Below are positions 9,839 to 19,400 of a stretch of DNA of 27,755 bases, piece by piece. Source of the stretch: Fragilaria crotonensis (lineage: Eukaryota; Bacillariophyta; Fragilariophyceae; Fragilariales; Fragilariaceae); contig JAKSYS010000750.1 in the NCBI GenBank assembly GCA_022925895.1, positions 1 through 27,755 of the forward strand. Reading direction: 5' to 3'. The notes beneath the pieces were generated by a model that did no database searches, was not told where the DNA came from, and was given only the letters and a program-made list of their open reading frames with translations. The first letter of the stretch is position 1, and the number at the start of each line of letters is the position of its first letter. The translations under genes were made by a program, and so were the position numbers.

Positions 9839-9939
9839 TTAGAGGTATCCTATTGTTCATCATGACATCACTCCTTCCATGAAAAGATGTGTCTCCCTTG
9901 CAACGCGTAATGGATTTAATCTCAGAAAAGTTAACAATA

Positions 9940-12116
9940 CTACTTGGCAGGAGTACCCTTCTTGTCCACATCCTTATTGGATTCACGCAATCTGAGATGC
10001 ACCTTCAGCTCATTCTTGTCAAATTCTTCTTCGTCCCCATCGTCATAGTCAATCTGCCAAAGCCCTTCCTTGGGTCGTAACTGCTGACCGTACCAAAGAA
10101 AATTTGGCCCTCAAAGTACTTGGCGACCCGACGATTGATAACTCGTGACGGATCAATGGATAAGTCTGCATCAGGATCCTGATCCTTGGTTTTCTTTGAT
10201 TTCGGGGTTGTGGGGGTCGGTGCCTCTTTCGATTTTCGTTTGTTCGACGTTGCCGCGGGAGTAGTTGGCTTCACTGGTTTGGCAGCAGGAGTGGTTGGCT
10301 TCACTGCTTGGGCGACAGGAGTGGTCGGCTTCACTGGTTTGGCAGCCACAGGAGGAGTTGGCGTCTTCTTTGGCTTTGGTGCGGAAGCAGCAATCGCGGC
10401 TGAGGCGTATCGATGAGAATTGGCATGTTCTTGTACTTTGCGGTTGCTAAGTTCCAAATCCCTCGCCGCGTCATGGGCAAGCACTTTCTTTACGGCAATC
10501 TTCTTGGCAATGTCATCATTAGGGGTTTTTAAGTGCTTCTCGCCCACTTGCGAGTACAACGTCAAGGCGGCTGTGTACGACCATTAGCTAGGTAAACGGA
10601 CAGCACACCACCGAGCACCAAATGATACAACAAGCACTTACCATGAATCTGGACTACGTCCATCTCCTCTGCGTCAGCGTCATCATACAGCACTAGATAC
10701 TGTCTCGACGTGCTGTTCTTGATCCGAATAGTCGCAGCGATTGTTCCTCTGTATACTCGATCACCATCGTCGTCCGACAGTTTGAATTCCTTTGCCACTC
10801 GACAACCCAGGAGCTTCTTGTCATGCTCGTGGAACACGGTCGTCTTGAACTGCCCAGCCTTCATAATTAACGCCGCAGCAACTCCGTGGGAAAAAAGCTG
10901 CTTGTTAACGACAATCTCATAGGGAATGATGTCGGGGCGGCTCTCAAGAAGATTATTGTCATTCACCTTGAGCAAGCTTTCAAGAATCCTCGCATCTCCG
11001 CCGGTAAGGATAATTTTGGGAATTGTATTATTGGGTTGGCCTTGTGGCCGCGTAACATCGGTACTAGTAGAAACTCCGTTTTCATCGTTGCTTCCCGTGA
11101 CTTCTTCGTTCGATCCTTTAGCATAAACGTCATCAAAATATCTTTTGACCACTTCACGAAGATAAAAGCCAATTTCCTTCAAGAAACTCGCAACCACAGC
11201 ATCCTGTGTGTTTCGCAAGAAGAAGCCTAATGGTTCATTCTTATCAATCATACTCTGCGCGGCTTTCAACATTTGTTCTGGATCCTGCACGCTGACCATC
11301 CCCGGTGCCTTTTCCGAGTGGTTGGCCAGTGTTCGAAACTTGGCAAGGAGTCCTGCCGTGATGCCTCCGCCGACAATGTGTCCGTTCCGATCGCAGGCAG
11401 TATACGTCAAGGACGTTCCACCATCAATGACCAAGGCTGGAAATCCCCATGCCTTTCCCGCGGCACGCATACATGCCAATCGGTCCATGCCCATGGTCTC
11501 GTACCGGCCTTCCGCTTCGGTAAAGAAATCGTCAGGTTGCAGCACGAAGAGACGACATGGAATGTCGGAAAAGAGCCAAGCGACACCTTCGGCGTGAGCC
11601 GAATTGGTGGAAATCAAGTAGACAGTCAAGAGCGATGCGGAACGGCTTAGACTCTTTTCAAGTGCCAGTTGTTTAGTCCCGTCATTCATGTTCTCGGAGC
11701 CAAAAACAACGCTCCTGGCGAGCTCAGGCATGTAACGGCAAAGTGCAGCTGCGGGTAATTCATGTCCATTTGCATTTGCGTTGGTATTTATTGTGTATGG
11801 TTCCGTTCTGGGAGAGTGGGAGAGAAAGGTACGGGTCAGATGAAGAAGTACAGTATGAAACACCTTGAAAAACAAAGTTGCGCCCAATATCATTTGCCTT
11901 CGTAGCCGTCCGTATCAATCCTACGACTTACGACCAGGCTAGAGTTGGCACGAAACTCCTCCCTGCACCATCATGGAGCGCCCACTTGAGTGTGGAGTTG
12001 CCGCACACGACACTAAAAATCTTCTCTTCGAGAGGATGAGGAAGAGCGTCTGGCCATATTGTATTTGCCAATTTCACGACCTTCCTCGATGCTCTCTCCG
12101 TCTCAACAACTACCAT
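9940..12116 (-). CDS. type III pantothenate kinase-like domain fused to two Tudor-like domains
   Basis: Three exons: 12116-11932, 11807-10642 and 10570-9940. The introns are 11931-11808 (124 bp) and 10641-10571 (71 bp), both GTAAGT...AG with frame kept. The start is ATG 12116 (GCCATGG). The kinase part (residues about 35-390) shows VVCGNSTLKWAL, GMDR with the catalytic Asp (about residue 170), and VIDGGTSLTYTA...GGGITAGL, the CoaX order of motifs. This domain phosphorylates pantothenate, the first step of CoA synthesis. Two Tudor-like domains follow, RVAKEF...YRGTI...YLVLYDDADAEEMD and RRVAKYFEGQIFFGTV...WQIDYDDGDEEEFD, joined by a Lys/Pro-rich linker with KRKSK and KSKKTK. Reading the second needs one extra base at the CCC/AA run 10070-10074; the corrected frame stops at 9940-9942. 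The length is about 660 residues. The first motif has V where CoaX has Asp, so activity is uncertain. Confidence 0.85.
10258..10347 (-). repeat. three 30-bp tandem repeats in the kinase-Tudor linker
   Basis: Units at 10258-10287, 10288-10317 and 10318-10347 each encode a variant of VKPTTPxAxx. The repeat makes a flexible, positively charged Pro-rich spacer of the kind that resembles histone-tail or linker-histone sequence. Confidence 0.9.
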
Positions 12117-12596
12117 GGCCAACAAATTTGGGGTTTATGGCGTAACGAAGGGATTTTTGACCCTGTATCTTTGAGGTGGAGCCACTCGCGGGCTCGCGTG
12201 TTTGGCTTGGTTTCAGCACTGTACGCTGCACACTACTGTATTACGGGTAAACTACTGTACCGTAATGTTTGAACAGTATGATATGCATTCAAGATGCACA
12301 CCATCAACGGAGGATCTTCGAAGGGAAAAAGTGGATACATTCAAAAACAGCAATGACTGGCTTGCTACTGATGTAATATGCTAAGCTCCGTTATCGGTGC
12401 GAATACTCCATCGCATTTTATCATGAGGCTGGATCAAAGTTGAAAAACAATCCATCTGATCCCACTTCTACCGTCGAAGGACTTCAAGGGAATAGCTCAC
12501 CTAATTATCCTTCTTGATTTATTTTGTCGACTCTAAATTGGTACATATACCAATGATAACATGCACGCGCCCAACGTCCAACATGCCTCTGGGGCT
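12117..12596. promoter_or_regulatory. intergenic region upstream of the kinase-Tudor gene
   Basis: No gene is supported here. It should contain the kinase-Tudor promoter and the 3' UTR of the next minus-strand gene. An inverted repeat, ATTACGG (12240-12246) and CCGTAAT (12260-12266), lies about 125-150 bp upstream of the start. The direct repeat ACTACTGTA overlaps it. Confidence 0.4.
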
Positions 12597-13539
12597 CTAA
12601 TCATCCTTGGCATATGCGAGTGTCCTGGCCTTTTTTCTCCGATTTCCTCCCAAAGATCGGAAACCACCTCGCTTAGGTTGTCCTGCAGAAGGCTGGCGAG
12701 CTGCTGGAAGGCTATTGGTTGAGTTGAGCGGATCGGTGACAACACTCGCCTCACTGATTTGGGGTACACAAGTTGTCGTTGCAGTCAATGGTTTCGCACG
12801 CTCGTGACAGTGTCGCAAAAACTCTTCTTCGAATTGATTGACATTGTAATTTAGATCCTCGCGTTCGTTCAGGCGCACTGCTTGAGATCCATATTGCAAA
12901 GAATCATATTGCATGTCGCCTCGTCCAATTCGCATTGACTCTCTAAAGCCACTTCAAAAGTGCGGTTGACGCATCGACATCCTCGTACAAGAGTTGGAAT
13001 CGCATCATTTTATCGTTGAGATTGGGTGACTCGTTCAATGCCGATGCACCAACAACAACTTCTACTGGAAAGTTGAAATCGACATTTGCACCCAATCGAT
13101 GCCAAGCCTTGGCCATACTCTTGGCCAAAACCCACGGCGCCGTCGTTTCCAAATCAACGCCCAAACCATTCCAATGACGTTCAAGCGCATCTTCTCGCAA
13201 ACGGCCCCGTGAATAAGAATTTTGTTGTCTCGGTGTTGCTGCAGTTGTCGTCGTCGTCGTTGTTGCAGTTGTGCATTGGAGAACACCAATAAAAATGACG
13301 AGTCCGTAACAGTTGTCATTATGAGACTTTGCATCATTGTCTGCTTCAATGCGAATATCCACAAATTGCATAGCTCCATTCTTAGGAAGAGGTGTACGCC
13401 AATACTGCGGCCATGTCCACGTTGACGACGACGACGAGTTGGCATCGTTTTGGTATAATCGAGTTGTCCCTATCAACGCCGCTGCAAAGTGCAATCCGAA
13501 TTGGGTGGACCACGATAGTTTGCTTGGAGGTTCCGTCAT
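12597..13539 (-). CDS. unrecognised protein, two frames joined
   Basis: The start chosen is ATG 13539. The first frame (13539-12943) gives 198 residues with STQFGLHFAAALIGTTRLYQ near the start, a poly-Ser run, and an acidic segment VDIRIEADNDAKSHNDN before GLVIFIGVLQC. A poly-Thr run (ACN repeats near 13250) follows, then a conserved-looking block HWNGLGVDLETTAPWVLAK and FNFPVEVVVGASAL. It stops at TAG just after LLKWL. The frame 12935-12597 continues with similar composition (DLNYNVNQFEEEFLRHCHER) and ends in a basic, possibly nuclear tail, GGNRRKKART. The two halves differ by a one-base insertion or two-base deletion near 12940. The N-terminal part looks globular with beta strands and the C-terminal part disordered. 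I do not recognise the family. A two-gene reading is possible but less likely. Confidence 0.55.
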
Positions 13540-13689
13540 GATGATGGTAGTGGGAGGCTGTAGGCTGTAAGCTTCAAACTTTAAACGTATGGAACCATCG
13601 CAAGTTCCTTCGACGCTGTCGTCGTGGATACGAGAACCGTCATCTCATTGCGGTGTACTGCAGTCCTCCGGCGAACCTCTTGTTTTCTC
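13540..13689. promoter_or_regulatory. short intergenic region
   Basis: It holds the 5' side of the unrecognised minus-strand gene and ends at the target-site duplication of the second LTR element. No motif stands out. Confidence 0.3.
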
Positions 13690-13695
13690 AATATA
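13690..13695. repeat. target-site duplication, left copy (AATATA)
   Basis: AATATA directly precedes the left LTR and recurs directly after the right LTR at 16230-16235. Six exact bases at both ends mark the insertion borders. Confidence 0.8.
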
Positions 13696-14078
13696 TGTTA
13701 AATAATCCTTGATACAGTATAACACTAGCCAGTACGATATTACAACCGTATTGAATTTCCTTTATCTGTATTGTGAGCTTTACTGTTAGTCTCTATTTCT
13801 AGACTCCAATCCCATCAGCTGCAATTGCATTCCCATTCACCACCTTGTGAATCCCATTCACACCAATAATAGACTCTTCAGTCTTCCTTCTGTGTGGAGC
13901 TTCTTTAGTCTTCTTTGCTTTAGCCTTGACCTGGATTACAGTCCAACCATCAACACTGCCGTGATCACCGGAACAGATACTAGATACTGGTGTACTGTCG
14001 TTGTTCGAGTAGTGTCCGGATGACACAGTATTACTCGACACATCTTGAGCAGCACTTGTAGCACAGTACATCTTGACA
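13696..14078 (-). repeat. 3' LTR of the non-autonomous element
   Basis: This 383-bp LTR has TG...CA ends. It contains the stop codon (13799-13801) and the last ~92 codons of the gag-protease frame. On the minus strand a purine-rich CGGAGGA sits just before its start and is the likely polypurine tract. Confidence 0.88.
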
Positions 14079-15804
14079 TCCTCCGTGTTCTGGGGATCAT
14101 ACAAAATGTCCGAAATTCCTTCCGGCATGGTCATTCCTCCCGATATTCCAGTCTTGAGCTTCGTGACCCACCATTTCTCGTGTCCAGTAAAAACAGCAAT
14201 GCAGTCATCGCAGCACGGATCGGTCTTGCATTGAATAAGCCCAAGTGACTTCAGAATTTTAGAAAATGACTCCATCGGTGCGACCAACGGTGCAACACCA
14301 GTAACAGCCATAGTAGCAGGGACATCCTCCGCGATCTCAACAAGTCCAGGCATTTCCAATGTCAACTTGTCATCCGGTAGGTCCTTCAACATGGTTTCTG
14401 GAACTTCGCCACCATTTCCGATAGTGACGTCACGATTCGAATCCGTCAAATCTGTCGTATGTTTGTTGTCGTATGCGACGCCACCAGTAGCGCCGCCATC
14501 ATCAAGTAGCCATTCCTCCGCAAGTCCTAGCGTAACTGCTGATCCGACACAAGCGCTTGGCATGACAATGACTTTATCATTTTTGTCCGTAGTTTCATTG
14601 GTAGCCATGATAGGGGTGTTCATGTCAGTTGCAAGAACGTCCAAGTCACATTTGGATTCCTGTTCTTCAACCAACTCAACCTCAATGGCAACTGGTTCAG
14701 TCTCCGCCGCAGTGTCCTCAATGCGTGCAGTTTTAGTATCGTTCTTAGTACAAGTACCACCGGCCAGGATCAAATGACCAAACAAAGTACATGTTGTCGA
14801 AGAAGCTGTCTCCCACATCCGCACAATAGTCATAGCCCTTGTAGACGGGCATAGTATCCACGCATGACGCTCCGACAAACATTGCCATATCAGCTGTAGG
14901 GTCAGACTTGAAGTTCTTTGCGCTCGCACACTCGTTCGCATAATGCCCTTCCCTTGACAATTATAGCATGTCACATTTGACTTATCGACGTCGTCGCAGT
15001 ACTGGCTTCCTCGTGGGACCCTCCGTAGATTCGACCTTGACCTGCACTCATGTGCCTTATGGCCAATCTTGCCGCAATTCCTGCATGTTCCTTAAATGGG
15101 TTACTGGCACTTAGAACAGATTCGAACCCTTTCACTACCATCCTTGACAAGGGTCTTGAATTGGAGTACCACTTCCTTGCGCAACTTCGCAAGAGGCGTG
15201 TTGCTGAGGTCACCGAGGAACTTGACGATGACGCTGTCATAGTCCTTCGACATAGCCGTCATCATGTGACTTTTCATTTGCAGATCGTCCTTCTCATACT
15301 TCAAGCTGATTCTCGCGAGCCTCATGTTCAAGTGGTCAAAGTCATTGAACCAGAGTTCGGATCCTTTGCTGCCATCAAGCAATCGCTGATGCTCTATCCA
15401 GTTCAGGGTAATTCTCTTCCGCGTCAGTGGCACAGTACTTCTCCTGAAGTATGGCCCAAGCCTTAAACGGATCACCTTCCTCTCAATTAGATGTAGGCTG
15501 TACCGGTGCAACTTGCAGCCAAATATGTCAAGCTGTAGCCTTCGCGAGGTACTTGCGGTTCTCCGCAGCTGTCGTTGGACGTGTCGTTGCAGCGGTAGCC
15601 GCGCCACCAGTGACATCCATGGGCACCTCAACCTCGCCGTACTCATACTCTTCCACAGTGTACCCGGTAGCTGCTTTAGTTAGTGCAAGTGAAAACCCCT
15701 CGACCCGGCAAGCGCAAGCGTCTTCCCAGGAGCGGTACTTGGCCATCAAACGCAAACACACGAACAGTAGTACCATACCCGGACTCAGACTGTTCGTCGA
15801 CCAT
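13799..15804 (-). pseudogene. gag-protease of the non-autonomous element, frameshifted
   Basis: The likely start is ATG 15804 (MVDEQSESGYG...VFAFDG). A missing base then leads to KYRSWEDACACRVEGF, the usual Copia gag start. Further pieces are GDPFKAWAILQEKY and NDFDHLNMRLARISLKYE. Two knuckles follow: CRNCGKIGHKAHEC (around 15050-15090) and CYNCQGKG-HYANEC (around 14935-14975); the second is split by one missing G in a G run. Downstream, EEWLLDDGGATGGVAYD resembles a protease active site with D-G-G-A in place of D-S/T-G-A. The C-terminal tail, ending NGNAIAADGIGV, is coded by the 3' LTR. At least four frame changes are present. Confidence 0.8.
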
Positions 15805-15834
15805 GTTGCTTGAGACTTCAAAATATAAACTGAC

Positions 15835-15846
15835 CGTTTATAAACG
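15835..15846. repeat. 12-bp perfect palindrome abutting the 5' LTR
   Basis: CGTTTATAAACG directly adjoins the LTR border, where a tRNA primer site is expected, and no TGG-starting tRNA match is visible there. It may be fortuitous or part of an unusual priming structure. Confidence 0.6.
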
Positions 15847-16229
15847 TGTTAAATAATCCTTGATACAGTATAACACTAGCCAGTGCGATATTACAACCGT
15901 ATTGAATTTCCTTTATCTGTATTGTGAGCTTTACTGTTAGTCTCTATTTCTAGACTCCAATCCCATCAGCTGCAATTGCATTCCCATTCACCACCTTGTG
16001 AATCCCATTCACACCAATAATAGACTCTTCAGTCTTCCTTCTGTGTGGAGCTTCTTTAGTCTTCTTTGCTTTAGCCTTGGCCTGGATTACAGTCCAACCA
16101 TCAACACTGCCGTGATCACCGGAACAGATACTAGATACTGGTGTACTGTCGTTGTTCGAGTAGTGTCCGGATGACACAGTATTACTCGACGCATCTTGAG
16201 CAGTACTTGTAGCACAGTACATCTTGACA
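15847..16229 (-). repeat. 5' LTR of the non-autonomous element
   Basis: This LTR pairs with 13696-14078 with four transitions. Three of these change an amino acid in the LTR-coded tail, which gives no sign of protein-level constraint between the copies. It repeats the coding tail (stop near 15950) without the gag body. Confidence 0.88.
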
Positions 16230-16417
16230 AATATAGTCATGTGTCATGTGTCTAGAGTGTCATGTGTATGGTTTGCTGTAGTTACAATCTGTACTGTACT
16301 GGTGCATTGTACTCTACATAGAGGCGTATTATACCGTTACGCTCTCTATTCACCACTACCAGTGCTAATTGGAGTACAGTAGTCATCGTACTCAGTACAT
16401 GTACAGGGGTTTTGAAT
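16230..16417 (+). promoter_or_regulatory. SCC2 upstream region
   Basis: Beginning with the AATATA duplication (16230-16235), this 188-bp stretch holds three copies of a GTCATGTGT-type direct repeat (about 16236-16268) and seven GTAC sites between about 16290 and 16402. The LTR element may have displaced more distal promoter sequence. Confidence 0.45.
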
Positions 16418-19400
16418 ATGAAGGCAGCTTCCACTTTTGAACCTGCGCCTCAATGCTTGAAAATTGTGGGAACAGATCTTGCACCTCACTCTCATTTCGT
16501 CACCTCAGTCATAACATCTTCATCGAAGCTATTTACTGTCAATATGCAGACATCTACAGAGGAGACTACTATTTCCCGTAGTTCCTCAAGAGTGAAGGTC
16601 GAAAGGTGGACTGACGTGTTGGAGAGCGTTGTGACCGCGGTCGAAGCCCGTCAGGATGAGCGCGCTGCACAATTGGAAGCGGCGGCAGGAGGTCGGCCGA
16701 AATTTGAAACGACGCACAGCGGACAACCAACGCGACGACAGCCTGTCAATGATACGCTTGGGGGTCCCTTGACGTCGACCGATATCTCGAAACTGTCCAT
16801 GCTTTGCGCGGAAATCGCTGGCAACAATTCCAGCGGTTTCAACCAATTGGATCAAGAACTCTTACTCCAAGTATCGACGATGTTGGAAGTTCATGTCAGT
16901 TCTGCGTCTAGCGTTGATCTTATTCGGGAGGTTCATAGATTAATGTCGAAAAGTGATGACGGAGGAGTGAAAAGAAACGTAAAATCGAAATCTGCCATGG
17001 TGGAAGAGGTAGGTACATCTTCCATCCCGGACACAAAGCTGTTGGTGGCAAGTTTTCGAGTCGCATACTAATGTTCCATTCGCTTCTTTGTTCGATGAAT
17101 TGCGTGTACTCTGAAGTGGCTCAAGGAGCATCGAATTTTCAAGCGACGGCTTCGGTCGGTCAGGGTCTTGAGATATTTGATCCTTCGAAATGGTTTAGAA
17201 TCCGCTAACATCCTCCTGGCCATCATGTCCACGCCGGATATGGATCGTCGTCTTGTCAGTGAAGATTGTATCGAGTCATGTATCTTGCTGCTGCGATATC
17301 ACCTCACCAAGAATGTCACTCCGATGCTGACCAACACTGGTCATCTCCCAATGCTGGAACACTCGAAGCATTCGACCTCAAACGAGACAACAACACCGAC
17401 GCCCAAGAAGCGACGGCGATCCAGTGGTGCTGCGGTTAATCAAGGAATTCTAAAGGAACTCAAAGAAGTATACAAGCTTATTACTGCCTCGATCCCCCTG
17501 CTTATTCAACTCTTTGAAGCAATGGAGAAGCTAATTTACGCCGTGCAGATGGATGATCAACCACTGTTGACACTATCGTCAGCCGCCATGTCCGTCTTTG
17601 GCATTGATCCGTACCAAGGCAATGATCAATGTCATTTGCTCCATATCACATCAATCGGACTTGTGACAGCCATATCCCGACGCCATCCAAAGCATCGGAC
17701 GATTCTCACGGAAGATCTGTTTCCAGTACTGTTGCAACTACCCTCTTCTAAGAAATCGCAGCGAACGTTTCCTGTGCCGTCACCGCCACCGTTTTCACCT
17801 CGTTTCAAACGCTCTTCTGGAGGTGAGAGTGACCCGCAACCCTGTATCCAAGCGATGTCGGTCTTGATTGTCTCTCTGATACAAAGCTGTGTCACTTTTC
17901 CCTCTTGCACCGAGCAAGGAGACGATGTCGAAGGCAGCACCTTGACGGTTCAGGGTAGCAATACGAGACTGGCTGCAGCGAAGCTCAACTCTGGACTAGT
18001 TGAATGTCAAGGGTTTTGCGACCAGCTGGTCGCCCAAATCCTGCAGCGATGTTCTCGCAAGGGCGAAGACGGTGGAGCATCGGAGTTTCGGCCCATTCTC
18101 TCCAATCTCGTTGATGATTGTCTCGTCATGCAACTACTTCCCGAGCACCCGGCGGCTGAAATGCTTCTCTTGACGCTGTCTCGCGGTCTCGCCAATGATA
18201 TCTTCAAAGCTAGTTCTTCAGCCAAGACGTCGTCGACATCTCGTAACCCTGCTTCCACCCTAGAATCCACCTATCTCGCCACAGCTTTTGATATCCTAGG
18301 TAAGATCAGTGCATCAGTGGCTGGAATCTTGGCCTCTCAGCGCGAGAGGCCTCTTTCGATGCTCGCCAGATACAAGAAAATCAAGTCCAAGTCTGAGGGT
18401 CATAATGTGAACTCTTGCTTTTGTGGGCGGTACACGTTTGTAGATTCACTCATGGTGTGCTGCGACACGTGTCGCGGATTTTCCATGGCGAATGCGTGGG
18501 GAGAATCGAGACACACTCCTCGCCGCTGGTCGACGAAAGCAGTGGCAGTGCGATGACTGCAAGCTCAAGTCCATGGCGCTGGAAGAGACCAGAGCATTCG
18601 TTTCGCGTCGTGCCATTCGTGCCAAAGTCCCCGACGCTGTCCCGCCAATCATCGAGACCCACGTCTTTCGACAATTGGTCTTGACTCACCTTTCTGACAA
18701 CCCGGACTCGTCGCCGGGATTCAAGTTTGCAAGGGAATTCTTGCTTGCTATGTGGGTCAAGGATCTCTGCGCAGAAAATGGAAGACTCTGGAATCAATCC
18801 CGGTGTCTTGGCTCAACAATTCCTCGACCTGTGGGACCGGCCTCATGCCAACATCCTTGCGTCCAAGAACATGGGGACAACATCTTTACTGAACAAGGAT
18901 GGATACCATCGACTCATGATAACCTAGCCGCCACCAAGTCTGATCTTGTTGCCTCATTTCCTCGGCAGATTGGATTGTTGATTCAGTTCATGGCAGACGA
19001 AGCGTTTGTATCGATTCGTAAGCTGGCAGTCAAGGCCCTGTCCCAGGTTGTGGATGCCGACTCGAAGTTGATGCTCCACCCTGCGCTAAAAAATGCGGTA
19101 TCTGCTCGATTCGCTGACGAAGCCAAGTCTGTCCGTGAGGCAGTGGTCGGGCTTGTAGGGTCCTTCGTTGTTTGCAGGCCTGAATTAGCGAATGCCTTCC
19201 ACTCCTCGTTTCTGGCTCGACTGCTTGACGAAGGTGTCAGTGTGAAGAAACGAACTGTCAAGATCTTTCGTGACATTTTGATGACCAATCCCAACTACAC
19301 TGGACGAGCCGCTGCCTGTGCTCTGATGCTACAGCGAGCTGCCGATCCGAAAGAGGATGACTCGGTTCGAGATTTGATACATGAATTGTTCATCGAGCTT

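Larger units (their letters stand above)
13696..16229 (-). mobile_element. non-autonomous LTR retrotransposon with gag-protease only (TR-GAG-like)
   Basis: Two 383-bp LTRs (13696-14078 and 15847-16229) start TGTTAA and end TTGACA, with matching AATATA duplications outside. They differ by four transitions and no indel. The 1768-bp interior encodes gag with two zinc knuckles and a degenerate protease-like motif on the minus strand; no integrase, RT or RNase H was found. This matches the described class of non-autonomous elements that keep gag but lack pol. The final coding part lies inside the LTR. The 5' LTR is 188 bp from the SCC2 start, head-to-head. Confidence 0.88.

Noticed and set aside
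15950-16240. Separate small gene at the right LTR
   Set aside because: It is the LTR-coded copy of the gag-protease tail, lacking the rest of the gene.
17009-17116. In-frame stop (TAA 17069) taken as the end of a first SCC2-region gene
   Set aside because: GTAGGT...TACTAAT...AAG fits an intron, the frame continues cleanly after it, and the protein goes on with SCC2 sequence.
18415-18684. Independent small protein within SCC2
   Set aside because: Its only meaningful part (FHGECVG) is the middle of the PHD finger in a shifted frame.
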